Assembly (NCBI GenBank): GCA_947095535.1
Contig: OX352772.1
Location: 39,513,445-39,577,444 of the forward strand
Source: Poecilobothrus nobilitatus
Lineage: Eukaryota > Arthropoda > Insecta > Diptera > Dolichopodidae
Direction of reading: 5' to 3'
Length of the DNA: 64,000 bases
The translations under genes and the position numbers were made by a program. The notes beneath the pieces were generated by a model that was given only the letters and a program-made list of their open reading frames with translations, was not told the origin of the DNA and ran no database searches. Shown here piece by piece: positions 46,475 through 57,939 of the stretch; position 1 is the first letter of the stretch, and the number at the start of each line of letters is the position of its first letter.

Positions 46475-48790
46475 ATTGTTCCATTAGATTTTTATTATTT
46501 GTTTATAGGTTTTTATTTTCAAAATAAAATTTATTTGACAGATTATTTTCGAATAATCCATTATGAAACAAATAAATTTTATTTAATTTGTTGAGTTATA
46601 GTAAAAATGTATGTATAGGTATTTAATTTAATAAAATATTTGGAAAAATTTATAAATAAATTGTAAACATGTTAAAATTTTTTTTTTTTTTTTGAATAAA
46701 TAAATTTTATTTTATATAACACAATTAAAAAATAATTTACTTACAAAAATATATTAATTGCACAATTTTTGTAGAAAAAAAAACTTTAAAAAATTATCTT
46801 TTATTATAAAAAAAAAGAAATATTAAAATAACTTGGCTAAGAGATAAATAAAAAATAAATAAAATTTGATTTATTTTTATTAAAATTTTAAAATAATTTT
46901 AAAAATATTTTTTGTAAGAAATATTCAAAATTGTTGAAAGTGAAATTTATTGCTTTCTACAAGGTATTCCGTTAGAAAATACTAAAGACCGTAAAAGAAT
47001 TGTTAAATCTGAAACAAAACGACAAACGACATAAATAAAGGGGTAGAAAAATTTGTATATATATACAAAGAAATATAATTTTTAGCAGGATGGCATTTTA
47101 TTCTACTGCATATTGTAACTGTTGATGGCTTTGTCACTGATAGCAAAATAATAATAATAATAATAATGGTCGAAATCAATGTTCCTTTACATCTGCATTT
47201 CCTTATTCAAAATTTCCGCATTCTTGTTTCATATTTTCCTATTCCTATACACTAGTCAATATATTGCGTTAGTAGTTATTGGTTTCATCCTATTGTATAT
47301 TGGCTAAAAGGGAAGGTGGGTATATTCAGTAAGAATCCAACATTACTAAGGAGTATTTTTATAATGTCTTTGAAAGATTTTCACTTCCTTTAAGAAAAAA
47401 ATAGGTAAACTACTAATGTGTGGTAAAAAAATTTTGTTGTTAAAAGTAGCACTACTCATTACCGAATTGATTTTTTTATCATAACTTCCTATATAAAAAC
47501 AAATGTCTCTTAATTATCTCTTCCGGTTATTTTAAAAATTGATGCGATTGATTTTCTTTTCGTCTTTTACTATGACGTGAATTTTTTCATGATTCTTTAA
47601 ACATCTGGAACTGTTATTTTCTATATTATATTAATTTCATGTAAAGTTTTTTTTTGTTAATAATATAAAAATCAATCCTCTTTTGTTATTTACTTTTACA
47701 ATGGTAACTGATAACTTACATCATGGTAAAAATCTTTTGATTCCTTTCTTTAAATATCAAAATTACAACATTTTACGCAATAGATTGCAACTTTGATGTA
47801 CAGTAGGATAAAGAAATCAAAACACCTAAACAGTTAAATCGATTTGGTCTAAGATAAATATTACAAATTTTTAAGTAAGTTCTTATTTATATGCAAACTA
47901 AAAAATGTGTGCCAATAACGGTGGATTTTGCTTATATTTAACCTTAGGTTTACAAGACATTAACCACACAAAATTTACGATAAGGTTTTGTTTGTCAGCC
48001 TGTATCTGTTTTAAATAAAGAGAAATAAAGGTTTCAGAAAATGAAATATTAAAAAATTATAAGTATTTGTAAATAATAAAAATTAATATTTGAAGCATTT
48101 TTTATAATCCAATGGACAAGATTATTTGTTTTTTTTTTTAAATTAAATCAGGGTTTTTTAAAAATAAATCTCTTAAAATGTTTCAAAATTTAATCTATAA
48201 GATTTTATATGCTTATTAATGCCTAATATAAAAACGCCATAAACAAAATAAAAATCCTTCACTAAAAGAAAAATAAACAGAAACAAGATAACTTCTTAAT
48301 AAATTAATAAAATATAATGTCATCTATAATTTTACGCTATGGCGTGGTGACAATGACGAAACGTGACAGATCATATTTCTATTCGCACTATATGCTGACG
48401 TCGTATATCACGGCTATGAATTTTGGATTACCAAACTTCCTTACAAAAAAAAAAAAAAATGTATACTGTTGCAACGTTATCCTATTCACGCTTATAGACG
48501 ACATTATTTTGATTTTATTTTTAATTCCATTCACAAGGAATGTGTAATTTATAAAAAAAATATCGGCATGGCATCGCCATGTTCTCTTGTACTAGGTAGG
48601 AATCGACCTTAAGTGTTTTAGATCTATTTTATAATCAAGTGATTCCACAATTTAAAATTGCATTGCAAAAAATCAAAAATCAACATGTGATAATTGAGTC
48701 TGGAGAGTATAAAAACAATATTGTAAAAAATTATCCTATAAATATGCAATATTTAAACACATAAAATTTTATTCAAGGAAATCAATTTTA
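46475..48790. other. AT-rich stretch, no gene seen
   Basis: An (ATA)n microsatellite lies near 47148-47168. The frame at 48317-48547 is somewhat GC-richer at its start but has no recognisable domain and is broken by a poly(A)-encoded Lys run. Confidence 0.45.
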
Positions 48791-48794
48791 AAGA

Positions 48795-49077
48795 GGGGGC
48801 TTCGGTAGCTAGTGGGTAGGCGTATGGCATATTAACCGAAGGAGTGTGAGTTCGATCCCTGCACAGGTCGTAAGTGTGTTTTTCTTTTCTTACCCCCCTA
48901 CGACCAAATATAATGTAAATATATATAGTATATAATATAAATAAAATAAATAATATTAGTATATAATTTAATAATAGTATAAAAACCTATAATGGCCTTA
49001 GTAGCCGATTGTTCAATAATATTGCATTACATTTATGTATGTAATATTAATATAAATAAATAAATAAATAAATAAAA
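48795..49077 (+). mobile_element. tRNA-derived SINE (family 3) with LINE-like tail
   Basis: The head GGGGCTTCGGTAGCTAGTG then GGTAGG (A box) and GAGTTCGATCCCT (B box) is followed by a GGTCGTAAG...CTACGACC hairpin. An AT-rich middle leads to TATAATGGCCTTAGTAGCCG (48988-49007), ending in an (AATA)n tail. TTTAAAGA flanks the unit on both sides (48787-48794 and 49078-49085), which unites head and tail in one insertion. The tail motif also occurs alone at 63751-63842. Confidence 0.75.
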
Positions 49078-49089
49078 TTTAAAGAATGT

Positions 49090-49910
49090 TTTTTAATGCC
49101 AGATTTAAGATTTAATAAAAAATAAACTTATAATGAAAATTATGTAGCCAGTATAATAAATGTTTAAATTTTAATGCTCCAATAATTAATGGGTTTATAT
49201 TATATACGTTATCATAAAAAAAAAAAAAGACATTGTGACATTTTTATCAAATATTCCACTTTTCTTTGTTTGTACTACATTAGGCTGAATTAATAACGCT
49301 CTGTAAATTGTATAAGTAAATTTTTTCTTAACAATTTTCCATCATAGTTTAAATTGCATTAGAATTTTTTTTTCTCCGAACACGAAAACATATTTCAGTG
49401 GAATAATTTTATTTTATTTTAAAGAACTACCACTTTGATATTTTGTTATAAAGTTTATACTTTCTATTAAATATTTAAGTCATAATGTTAAAATTAAATA
49501 CTAAATTTACTTGTTAGAAAATTTTTATTTATTTATATTTATTTAAAATTATTTTGCTCCGATTCGGGTATAAAACAACGAAATTTTCTTAGCAAAAAAG
49601 AAAAAAAAAGTTATATTTTCGACATCGTAGCTAAAAATATCAAAAATGAAATTGTCAACCTCTCTAATAATAATAATAGATAAATTTAAACACTTGAGTG
49701 TAATCCAAAATAGAATATATAACTCTTTGCAATATTTATATTATATCAAAATAATATAATTCTAAATATAATTTGAAAATATATTATGGAAAAAAGTGTA
49801 CAAGGATTCCATGTATTCGTAGCTATAGGATAAAGTTTAAAGAATATTAAATCATCTGATGAAAATAACCTAAACATTTTATTTATCTTAAAATAATAGA
49901 AAATTATTAT
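49090..49910. other. AT-rich stretch, no gene seen
   Basis: No repeats, coding frames or TIRs were recognised. Confidence 0.5.
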
Positions 49911-49914
49911 TAGA

Positions 49915-50436
49915 TTATCATTAAGGATGTCAGTTATACTGTGACCTTTTGATATAGGTCTATTTTGGTCGCCCTATTACTAAGTGTTGTGGATTTTACC
50001 TTAATTCATAATATTTCTATCAGTCCTACTGCCTCTAAGAAATTGAAGATCTATAGAGGATTTATTGCTGGTAGTTGATCTACAGCAAAGCAATATGCTC
50101 ATATGTTCAAATATCTAGATCGGAGTAATTCTGCGCGGTTTTTGAATATGTGTCCTGGATATGCTTCTTTTTCTTGAGAGAATCTGCGTGTACCATTATT
50201 TTCAATTTCAATGTTCTTGTGCTCTATTATACGGCAATGTCATCCATGGTAAAGCAATATGCTCCTAGGCTCCCATATTTTAACTTTAGTAAAGCTCCGC
50301 AGTTTTTGAATATGTGTCCCGGATATTCTTCTTCTTCTTGAAAGAATCTGCATGTACCATCATTCTCTATTTCAATGTTCTTTAATTGCGCCATTAATCG
50401 GCAATGTCCCGGCAAGAAATCTATTAAAATTCTCAA
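49915..50436 (-). pseudogene. Non-LTR retrotransposon ORF2 C-terminus with tandemly duplicated cysteine motif
   Basis: Minus-strand translation begins MRILIDFLPGHCRLMAQL, the post-RNase H GHC motif, then IEIENDGTCRFFQEEEEYPG and HIFKNCGALL, the CRFC..EEE..H....C motif with the second Cys changed to Phe. Directly downstream a diverged second copy of about 160 bp (50089-50245) repeats NIEIENNGTRRF...PGHIFKN in another frame, with further Cys lost. The C-terminal tail IFNFLEAVGLIEIL (about 50005-50050) and a 3' UTR-like segment follow. It is a relic of the Jockey/R1 type; the duplication is not normal for the family. Confidence 0.75.
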
Positions 50437-50439
50437 TTT

Positions 50440-51565
50440 ATTTTCCTAGGCATCTTTTTTCTTGTTATAGTTTCCCAAAAGCTCCTAAAAATAATAAATA
50501 ATATAATTGAAACTAAATATTTTTTCTTTTTCTTGAATATAACAATATACGGACAATGTAAGTTAAAAATCGAATTAAGTAGATATACGTGTTTTGTTAT
50601 AATATAATTTCGAAAAATGGTCTAAAAAATTCAATATCGTATTTTAAATCTTGATAATTCCAAATAATAACTTATTTAATCCTAAAAGTTGTTGCTACTT
50701 GTTTAGGTATTTATTTATTTATTTCTTTTTTTTTTTTTTGGCATTGTTTTCAAATTTGTTTTTAGATTTTATTTTCAATCTTATTTTCATAGCACCATAT
50801 AAATTTATATATATTTTTATTTTTGTATCTATAACAAAAAAATAATTTCATGTTTTAATTCTTTATAAGAATTTTCTTTTATATAACATATATATAAAAA
50901 AAATTTTTTAGGGTAACAATTTATAAATCTAGTTATCTATTATTCGTTTATATTTTATATCTATTAGATACAAATATATTTATTTATTATGATAACCATC
51001 ATATTATGTATCTATAAAACATTATTAGTTTTTTCTATTCAAGTTGCAGATATTTTATATTATTTTTTTTCTTTGGAATATTTCAAGGATGTGACACTAT
51101 AAAAATACATAGGTTTAGTTTCTTTTTAGTAACTTTTAGAAACAGTTAAATTTTGTGATTTGATAGTTTCAATTATGCCTGATTCTTGTAGTCTACTAAA
51201 AGGTTTAAAAAACTATGCTTCTGGCTGCTTTGTAAAGCTGCTCCTTAAGTGATCTTCTATCATTTTCAAATAGTAGAATGACGCAGGAACTTAGACAAAA
51301 TGTCTTCTTGCTATCCTCTAGATTGGTTTAGGAAAATTGTCTCTGATTCTGAATTCTGAAAGGAAAAAAAAAAATTTTGCATGATGTTAGATTATGTAAC
51401 ATTTAATATAAAATTTATTAAGTAGGAATTATTCTTTAATTTTATTTATTTGTTTATTTTTCTAAAGGTTCAGTATGATAATCTGTTAGGAATTATTTCT
51501 TAAGAAATAAGACTAAGTATTATCAGGGATTCGAAAAAATGAGAAAAATCCCTTTAATAAATTTT
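50440..51565. other. AT-rich stretch, no gene seen
   Basis: Poly(T) and TA-rich sequence. The frame at 50651-50845 is Phe-rich low-complexity sequence. Confidence 0.5.
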
Positions 51566-51569
51566 TGTA

Positions 51570-52765
51570 TCCTAATATATAAAAATGTTGATGCACATGT
51601 TTGTTACCCCAAAAAACCAGAACCACTGGGCCGATTGACACCATTTTTCGAATATTATGTTAGTTTTAACTGTAAGCGTGTTTTTATTAATTTTTCATTC
51701 CCATGTTTATTCCGATATTTACTACTTTATATTACTCATATGGGAATAAACGTTCGTTTTTATGTACATCATATACTTTAGCTTTTGTAAGATTTATGAA
51801 TTATGTTTGTCAAACAAGAATAAATAATATGCCTGATATTCTGGTTAAACAGAATAAAGAAAACGGATTTGTGGGCGTTGAACAAATGAAGAATCTATAG
51901 TGAAGCAGAAGGATATGAAACTGGAACCGCTATACACGAACAAAGAGTGATATTTGCATCACGAAGATGGCGCTAAGCTGGAACCCTCAAGAGAGATCAA
52001 AAAGAAAAGGATGATCCTCTACAACAGAGAAGAATGGGGACTTCAAGTAGAAGCCTTAGTCTTCCAAGTGAAATCACAGGAAAAAGAATAATTATGTTCG
52101 TAATCTCATCTGCACCTTTTGAAATTTTATTTAATAAAAAATGGAATAGTAATGGCGTGAAATTCTAAAATTAATAAATTACAGTTTATTCTAAATTGCA
52201 CAAACAACGCACTTTTAAGATTGAACTTGATCGTAGAAAAAAGCCTAAACGACGCATAAAGAATATAGACAAACATACTTGGTGTAACCGAAATGTAAGA
52301 ATGAGCCAAGAAAATCTAACGTCGGAATCAAACTTTAGAATGAAATGAATCACCATATCGACAGATGCTCCGATTCAATTTATACGTTTTACAATTTCCA
52401 ATTCGTTTGATATTTGCCATAATGATCAACAAATCATACGGTCAAACAATGAGAATCTGCGGTTTGGACTTAGAAAATTCATGTTTTTTCTCATGACCAA
52501 ATGTACGTAGCATTCTTGCATGCTAGAAATCCACAAAGTTTATTTATTTACACAGTAGAGTCAGGTGGAACACAACACACAGCAATACAAAAATCGTTTT
52601 TTCATATCTTGTATCATAATTATGTTCTACTGTACCATTTCAAAAACAATGTGATTACAGTATTAAATAGATTTTTGTTTTTATTACCTTATTATTAAAA
52701 CAATCTGCTTCACTTCAAATTGACATTATAGTTTAAGGTAGAACAACGTTCGCCGGATCAGCTAG
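51570..52765 (+). mobile_element. Helitron, internally deleted
   Basis: The 5' end TCCTAATATATAAAAATG is preceded by A. The next 70 bp contain GTTTGTTACCCCAAAAAACC and ACTGGGCCGATTGACACCA, familiar in insect Helitron 5' regions. The 3' end is GTTCGCCGGATCAGCTAG followed by T, fitting the Helitron CTRR end and A|T insertion site. Only a short GAAC/GTTC stem precedes it. Inside, helicase C-terminal motifs survive at 52340-52600. The segment 51900-52095 is GC-richer than the flanks and may be leftover coding or captured sequence. At 1,196 bp it is far too short to be autonomous (these usually span several kb). Confidence 0.8.
52340..52600 (+). pseudogene. Helitron RepHel helicase C-terminal remnant
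   Basis: Plus-strand frames give ISTDAPIQFIRF, then LQFPIRL-like sequence, AIMINKSYGQTMRICGLDLE (about 52413-52475) and, after one frame change in a T run near 52484, SHDQMYVAFLHARNPQSLFI (to about 52555). These correspond to the Pif1-like helicase block FAMTINKSQGQT....GLDL and the following FSHGQLYVA.SRV motif of Helitron transposases. At least two frameshifts and stops exclude function. It lies in the 3' half of the Helitron, on its coding strand, as expected. Confidence 0.85.
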
Positions 52766-52914
52766 TAATATGTAAAAAATTTAAAAATTAAAAGATTGAT
52801 AAATAAATTATAAAATTGTATCATAAAGAATAACTTCACATCATTGATTTTTCTTTCATAAAGCTCTAGATTATGGTTAACCTACAGTATAATATATATA
52901 TATATATACATATA

Positions 52915-53103
52915 TTTTTTTTTTTATTAGTGCATTTCTCTGCCACATAAATGTGAACAGGAAATTACACAGCCTTTCCTTTTCAGGCGGGGCTGTAAAT
53001 ATCGTAAGGGGGAATAACTCTTACGACGTGTGTAATTCGAACCCATACTCCCTCGGTGTTTACAGCTTTTCTTCTTTCTTACCCACTAGACTACTGAGCA
53101 CCC
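52915..53103 (-). mobile_element. tRNA-derived SINE, family 1
   Basis: A T run then TGCATTTCTCTGCCACATAA starts the copy on the plus strand, followed by GGAAATTACACAGCC and CAGGCGGGGCTGTAAAT. The B-box GTAATTCGAACCC and A-box side ACCCACTAGACTACTGAG complete the head. The 85-codon frame at 52953-53210 is an artefact across it. Confidence 0.85.
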
Positions 53104-53109
53104 ATATAT

Positions 53110-54430
53110 ATTATATATTAATTGAACTTTTCAATATTTTAAAAATAATTTTTGTAAATATGTATTTTCAATTTGTATTGCAAAAATTTAACTTCAATCC
53201 TAATGGCTGAAATGCTTAAATATTGTTAGAAAATTTTTTAGATGAATTTGTTTTTGTAGTAAAGTTTGTACTGCTCTTTGTATGTATTCATTTATAAATG
53301 ACAAGTTCAGTACAATAAGTACTCTTAAAATACGAAAAAAAAATATATATATATTTTGTTTAATAATTTTTTTTTTGAAAACTTTTGCTTTGAAATTAAA
53401 TTGAACAAAAATTACAAGTATAATAAATGTATCCTTTTTTTGATCTCTTTCATACATTTATTTCCAATATTTTTTTTATTCAATAAACTAAAATTAAACA
53501 AGAATTGCAAGGATTTCCAAATTATTTAAATCATTTTATATTCATTTTATTTTATTTTTTTAAATTTTTAAAAATATATAGAAAAAATGATTTATTTTAA
53601 AGGATTAGTCAAAGAGACTAACCTTAATCTTAACCTAACGGGTACTTCAACAAGAAGTTTTATTTTTAAAAGTTCAAGATTTGTATATAATGCTTGTAGT
53701 AGCTTCGTTTTAAATTTCATATCATGCTTATTGGGGTTTTTAAAAATAACTCCTATAAGAACGGCTATTATCAGTCTTGGAAACTAAGAAGGGAAAATAT
53801 ATGATAAAAAATTTTGTTCTCCATACACAATCGGATAAAAGCCAAATACACAACCAAAAACTAAAAATGAACAATGGCGCAAAAACAAGTAACAAAAATT
53901 TTGAGTTGTTTTTGTTTTACAATTTTGAAAGATTTTGCAGAATGAAATAAAAATCGAAATATGAAAAATGACGAAATGTCGAAAAAAAATTAGATAATTA
54001 TTTGTTTTGCTTAAATTTTAAATTATATTTTAAAATGCATAAAAAATGGTAGTCCAGAAATTTTACAAAAATTAAACTATGTCTATAGAAAAATTTCTAG
54101 TTTCTGTAAAATTTCTTGAAAAAATCAAATTTATACACTTTTTCCATATTAGATGGTGTGAAGTCTTTAGCCATCTACAAGCTACCGTCACGTGTTTCGT
54201 CGTAACATAGAGAATGTGTGGATCAGACTGTTTTAACTAATTTTTCTTTTTTCTTCAGTTCGTTTTCCATTATGGAAAATAATTTTCTAAATTTAAAAAA
54301 TTTACTTTAATTTTATAACTTTGGTGTTCAGAAGGACTTGTTTTTGATTTCGAGGACTATTTCTTAAACTTTGTTTAGTTGTAATTGTATATTTTTAAAA
54401 TACCTATAGTTGAACGGATATTAAATCATG
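53110..54430. other. AT-rich stretch, no gene seen
   Basis: The frames 53200-53457 (minus) and 53587-53787 (plus) match nothing I know. No repeat structure is evident. Confidence 0.5.
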
Positions 54431-54436
54431 AAAAAA

Positions 54437-54585
54437 GTGCTGTAAATACCAAGGGAGTGTTCCAATCGCACTCACGTTGTAATAATAATTCTCTTTACGA
54501 CATTTACAATGACACGTGAAACGAAAAGGATACGTAATTTTCTGGTCACATTAATGTGGCAGGGGAATAAACAAAATAAATAAAA
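54437..54585 (+). mobile_element. tRNA-derived SINE, family 1, 5'-truncated
   Basis: It starts at CTGTAAATACCAAGGGAGTG (between the A and B boxes). Diverged B-box and body follow (CGACATTTACAATGACACG, GGATACGTAATTTTC, ATTAATGTGGCAGGGG), ending A-rich. Confidence 0.7.
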
Positions 54586-55031
54586 AATTTTTTGAAGTTG
54601 TGTATAAGTAGTTAATATTAAAATATATATCATGATTAGTTAAATGTATGTCATGATGGACCAAATTAAAGTATATTTTTTATCATTTTCTGATGAAAGT
54701 TTTGTTATAAAAACTTTAGGAATAGAAAGACATTAAAATTGATATTACTTAGAAAAACTACAGAACAAAGTTTTATGAATTACATTTTGATTAATTTTAT
54801 AAATGTGCAGTTCAAAATTTTTAAATATATTTGAAATTTAAATTGACACTATTGGACAGTTATACAGTACAGTAAGTTTTTGGAAGCAGCATCTGTTTAA
54901 CAAAATCAATTTTTATATTTATCTTTGTTTTTGTGTAAAATAAATTTTACTTTGTCCTAGAAACTTTGTAGACGTAACAATTGAATATGAGTTTTTTTTT
55001 AATATAACATGAATTTAAAAATTAGATATTT

Positions 55032-55880
55032 TTGGAACATTTTTTAAAAAATTTTTGAAAAATTTGCCTATAAGTTCTACACCGCTCGTCTGTCTGTTTC
55101 TAAAACTTTTACACCGTTTAAAATAAAACAATAAAATTTTCACCATGTGTAGGTGTCTAAACAACTTAATGTTATAGAACAACTTATGTAGTCCCATCTC
55201 TTACGGAGCTACAGTCCCTCAAAATTTGAAGAAGCTTTATTTTTTAATGTGTGTATATATTTTAGGTTCTGCTTAACATATATATTTTCAATCTATATAT
55301 GCCAAAAGATAGGATTTATTTTAACTTCATAAATCAATATAATAGCTATATACAATTTTTAAATTTAGTATTTAAATTTACATCTTATGTGAAAGTAACA
55401 TTTTGTGAGATTCTTCTTCTTTCACAATTTAGTGAGAACGCTTTTTGATAGAGCCTTGACATTTTGAGAGAAGAAAGTCCTTTAAGAATTAGCATAAGTT
55501 ACTTGAACAAATTCTTTTTTTCCTGCTCATATTTAGGAGCTAATAGAAATAAAAAATTTAAATTTTGCTATTTTTGCAGAACTGTAGCTTAAGATCATGT
55601 ACTAAAGTGTTTTCAAAATAAAACGCAAAAATTATGGTTTCAACGATACAATTTGACATATTGTGTTAATGGTTTTGCTTAATTATATAGGATTTTCTTA
55701 AAATTGAAGAAAGTGCCTCCTAATTTTTCACATTTTTTTTTATATATGAAATTTTAAGGAAAATTAGAAATTTTAGTGCAATTCACTGTATTTTAAAGTG
55801 TTTGTATTGAAAAATGTACGCTTTTTACGCTCTTTTGAAAAATGTACGCTTTTAAAATCCGTTGGCTTTCATTTTGCCTC
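55032..55880 (+). mobile_element. Family C helentron-like repeat (copy C6)
   Basis: The 5' hairpin is decayed. CTCGTCTGTCTGTTTCTAAA is the GTCY region, then TTACACCGTTTAAAATA. The body monomer cores are CTTACGGAGCTACAGTCCC (about 55200) and later TATATAGGATTTTCTTAAAA. The 3' end reads TCCGTTGGCTTTCATTTTGC then CTC and a T run. Overall more diverged than C2 and C3. Confidence 0.75.
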
Positions 55881-55884
55881 TTTT

Positions 55885-57025
55885 TTAATCAAATAAATCA
55901 TTTATGTTAAATTGTTTTTTTAAACAAAAAGAAATATAAGAAAATCCTATTCCTAAACTGTTATATTGAATAAAATTTAATTTTTGAATTAAATGAAATC
56001 TAAGAACTAAAATGAATGTAATAAAGTAACCAATAGTTAATGTAATATTAGTTACTTTTAGAACTTAGTTTTCTTCTTCTCTTTCTTTTACATTGAGTTT
56101 ATTACATGTTCGATATTTGGATGATAGAAATTTGGTGAAGAACCCATACTCCAGAGAAGCTCTATTAGTGATTCCGTTCTTTCAAGATTATTTTCTTTTC
56201 TATTGAGTATATTACATGTCCGATATTTAAATAACAAATTTTTGGTGGAGAACTCATACTTCAGAAAAGTTTTATTAGTGATTTTTCTTCCAAGACTCTT
56301 TGCTTTTAGTTAGGTGTAGACAAACATTTTGTACAGGACACAATTTAAAGAAGTGAAAGTTTCTGCCTGTTGTCCAATCATCAACAACCAGAACTTTATA
56401 CACAACCTTATGCACAGTTTTATGTTTGTTTTGTCGATTCTTTTGGCATTTGTTCTAAACACATATATATTCAATCCTTAAGTACTTAATATTAGCCTAC
56501 AGTCCTCACCGTTGTAAATTAATTTAATAAATCATTTCTTTATGTTACATAAATAAAATCTCACCTTTAAAGAATATAAATATCTATAGTCTGTATATTA
56601 TAGCAATTTACTTTTATTTTAAACAAAAAGGTAAATTAGAAGGTTGATTATTCAATCATCATTTATATAATAAAAGATGATTATTATATAGTGATCCGTT
56701 AACTAATAATAGGGATTATAAAACGTGCTTAGATTTCGTTTTCTTTTAAAGTTCTATTAGAAAATTATACTTTAGAGAGGTAAAGTTATTTCTAGGCTAA
56801 AATCAAAAACATTACGGAAGAGAAAAAATTGAGAATATAATACACTAAAATAATAAAAATGAAGAAAAGGTACTTTTTTTAAAGGTGGATAATCAAATAT
56901 TGAAAATAATTTAGAAAAAGAAAATGGTTTATAAGTTTTTTCTTCCAATCTTATATTTTTTTTCCAAATTTGAATTTAGGCCTTTAGTTGTTGTTTTTCT
57001 ATTTTTTATAAATTCTATTTAAAAA
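55885..57025. other. AT-rich stretch with one tandem duplication
   Basis: Apart from the duplication at 56091-56309, only AT-rich sequence is seen. Confidence 0.5.
56091..56309. repeat. Tandem duplication, unit 110 bp
   Basis: ATTGAGTTTATTACATGTTC at 56092 recurs as ATTGAGTATATTACATGTCC at 56202. ATTTGGTGAAGAACCCATAC / TTTTGGTGGAGAACTCATAC and CTATTAGTGATT / TTATTAGTGATT keep the same 110-bp offset. Around 80% identity by eye; no shared reading frame. Confidence 0.85.
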
Positions 57026-57030
57026 AAAAA

Positions 57031-57935
57031 CAAGGTAGAATCTAAACCAACGGTTTTTGAAGGCGCACATTATCCAAAACATTAAACAAACTGTTTATAA
57101 TACTGTAACTTGCACCGAAAATTTTTTCATAATTTCATATAATAAGAAAAGATCTGAAAAATAATGAGACATTTTTTCAATTTGAAGGGAACTCTACATA
57201 ATTAAGAAAAGTGACTACTCCATGTCGACTACTCCACGACTATCACATGTAAAGTTATAAAGTTGAAGCAAACCTTCCTCTTAAAGATCTTAATCTTCTT
57301 TCCTGTTTTAAAATTTTTAGGTTTTAACTGTAAGCATGAGAGATTTATGAAGGAATCATGCAAAATTTGGTTCTCACATAACGGTTAATTGCAAAATATT
57401 GCATAATTTTGATATTGCATTATAAAGGTAAAAAAAGTTTCGGTCTTCTAGATTATAAAACCACTGCGCCGAACCTACACCTAAGAAATGTTTATATGTC
57501 TCACATTTGAATTTGCGCTTTTTTGCAATTTTGAGGAGCTGTAACTCCGTAACCCTATATAACTAAGAAAGCCATTAATACACGTAAAATATGTTACAAG
57601 AGTTTTAATTTTTATGACTAACCGGGCAAGGGTAAAAGAATGTACTGTCGAATGGGGTTTTTAAATTGGAAAAATATTAAAAATAAAACTTCAGATATAT
57701 ACACATTTAAAAATAGGGCTTCTTTAAAGTTTGAGATGCTGTATAGCTTCATAATGGATGATGAAGCAATATAAAAAAGTTGTTCCGTAAGATTATTTAC
57801 ATTTAAGTTAAGAGACCTATCCATTGTTAAAATTGTATTGTTTTATCTTAAATGGTGTAAAAGTTTTTTTTAACACACGGACGAACAAAGTGAAATTAAT
57901 AGGCACATTTTTTTTAAATTTTATATATATTAAAT
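57031..57935 (-). mobile_element. Family C helentron-like repeat (copy C7)
   Basis: The 3' end on the plus strand is CAAGGTAGAATCTAAACCAA. The body includes GGAGCTGTAACTCCGTAACC (about 57536) and AAAAATAGGGCTTC. The 5' side retains TAAATGGTGTAAAAGTTTT, a reduced CACGGACGAACAAAG tract and AATAGGCACATTTTTTTT. A short CGACTACTCC duplication occurs inside near 57225. Confidence 0.75.
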
Positions 57936-57939
57936 TTTC

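Noticed and set aside
48797..48915. CRISPR-like or riboswitch-like hairpin in GGTCGTAAG...CTACGACC
   Set aside because: It is one short stem inside a eukaryotic SINE, and no repeat-spacer array exists in the window.
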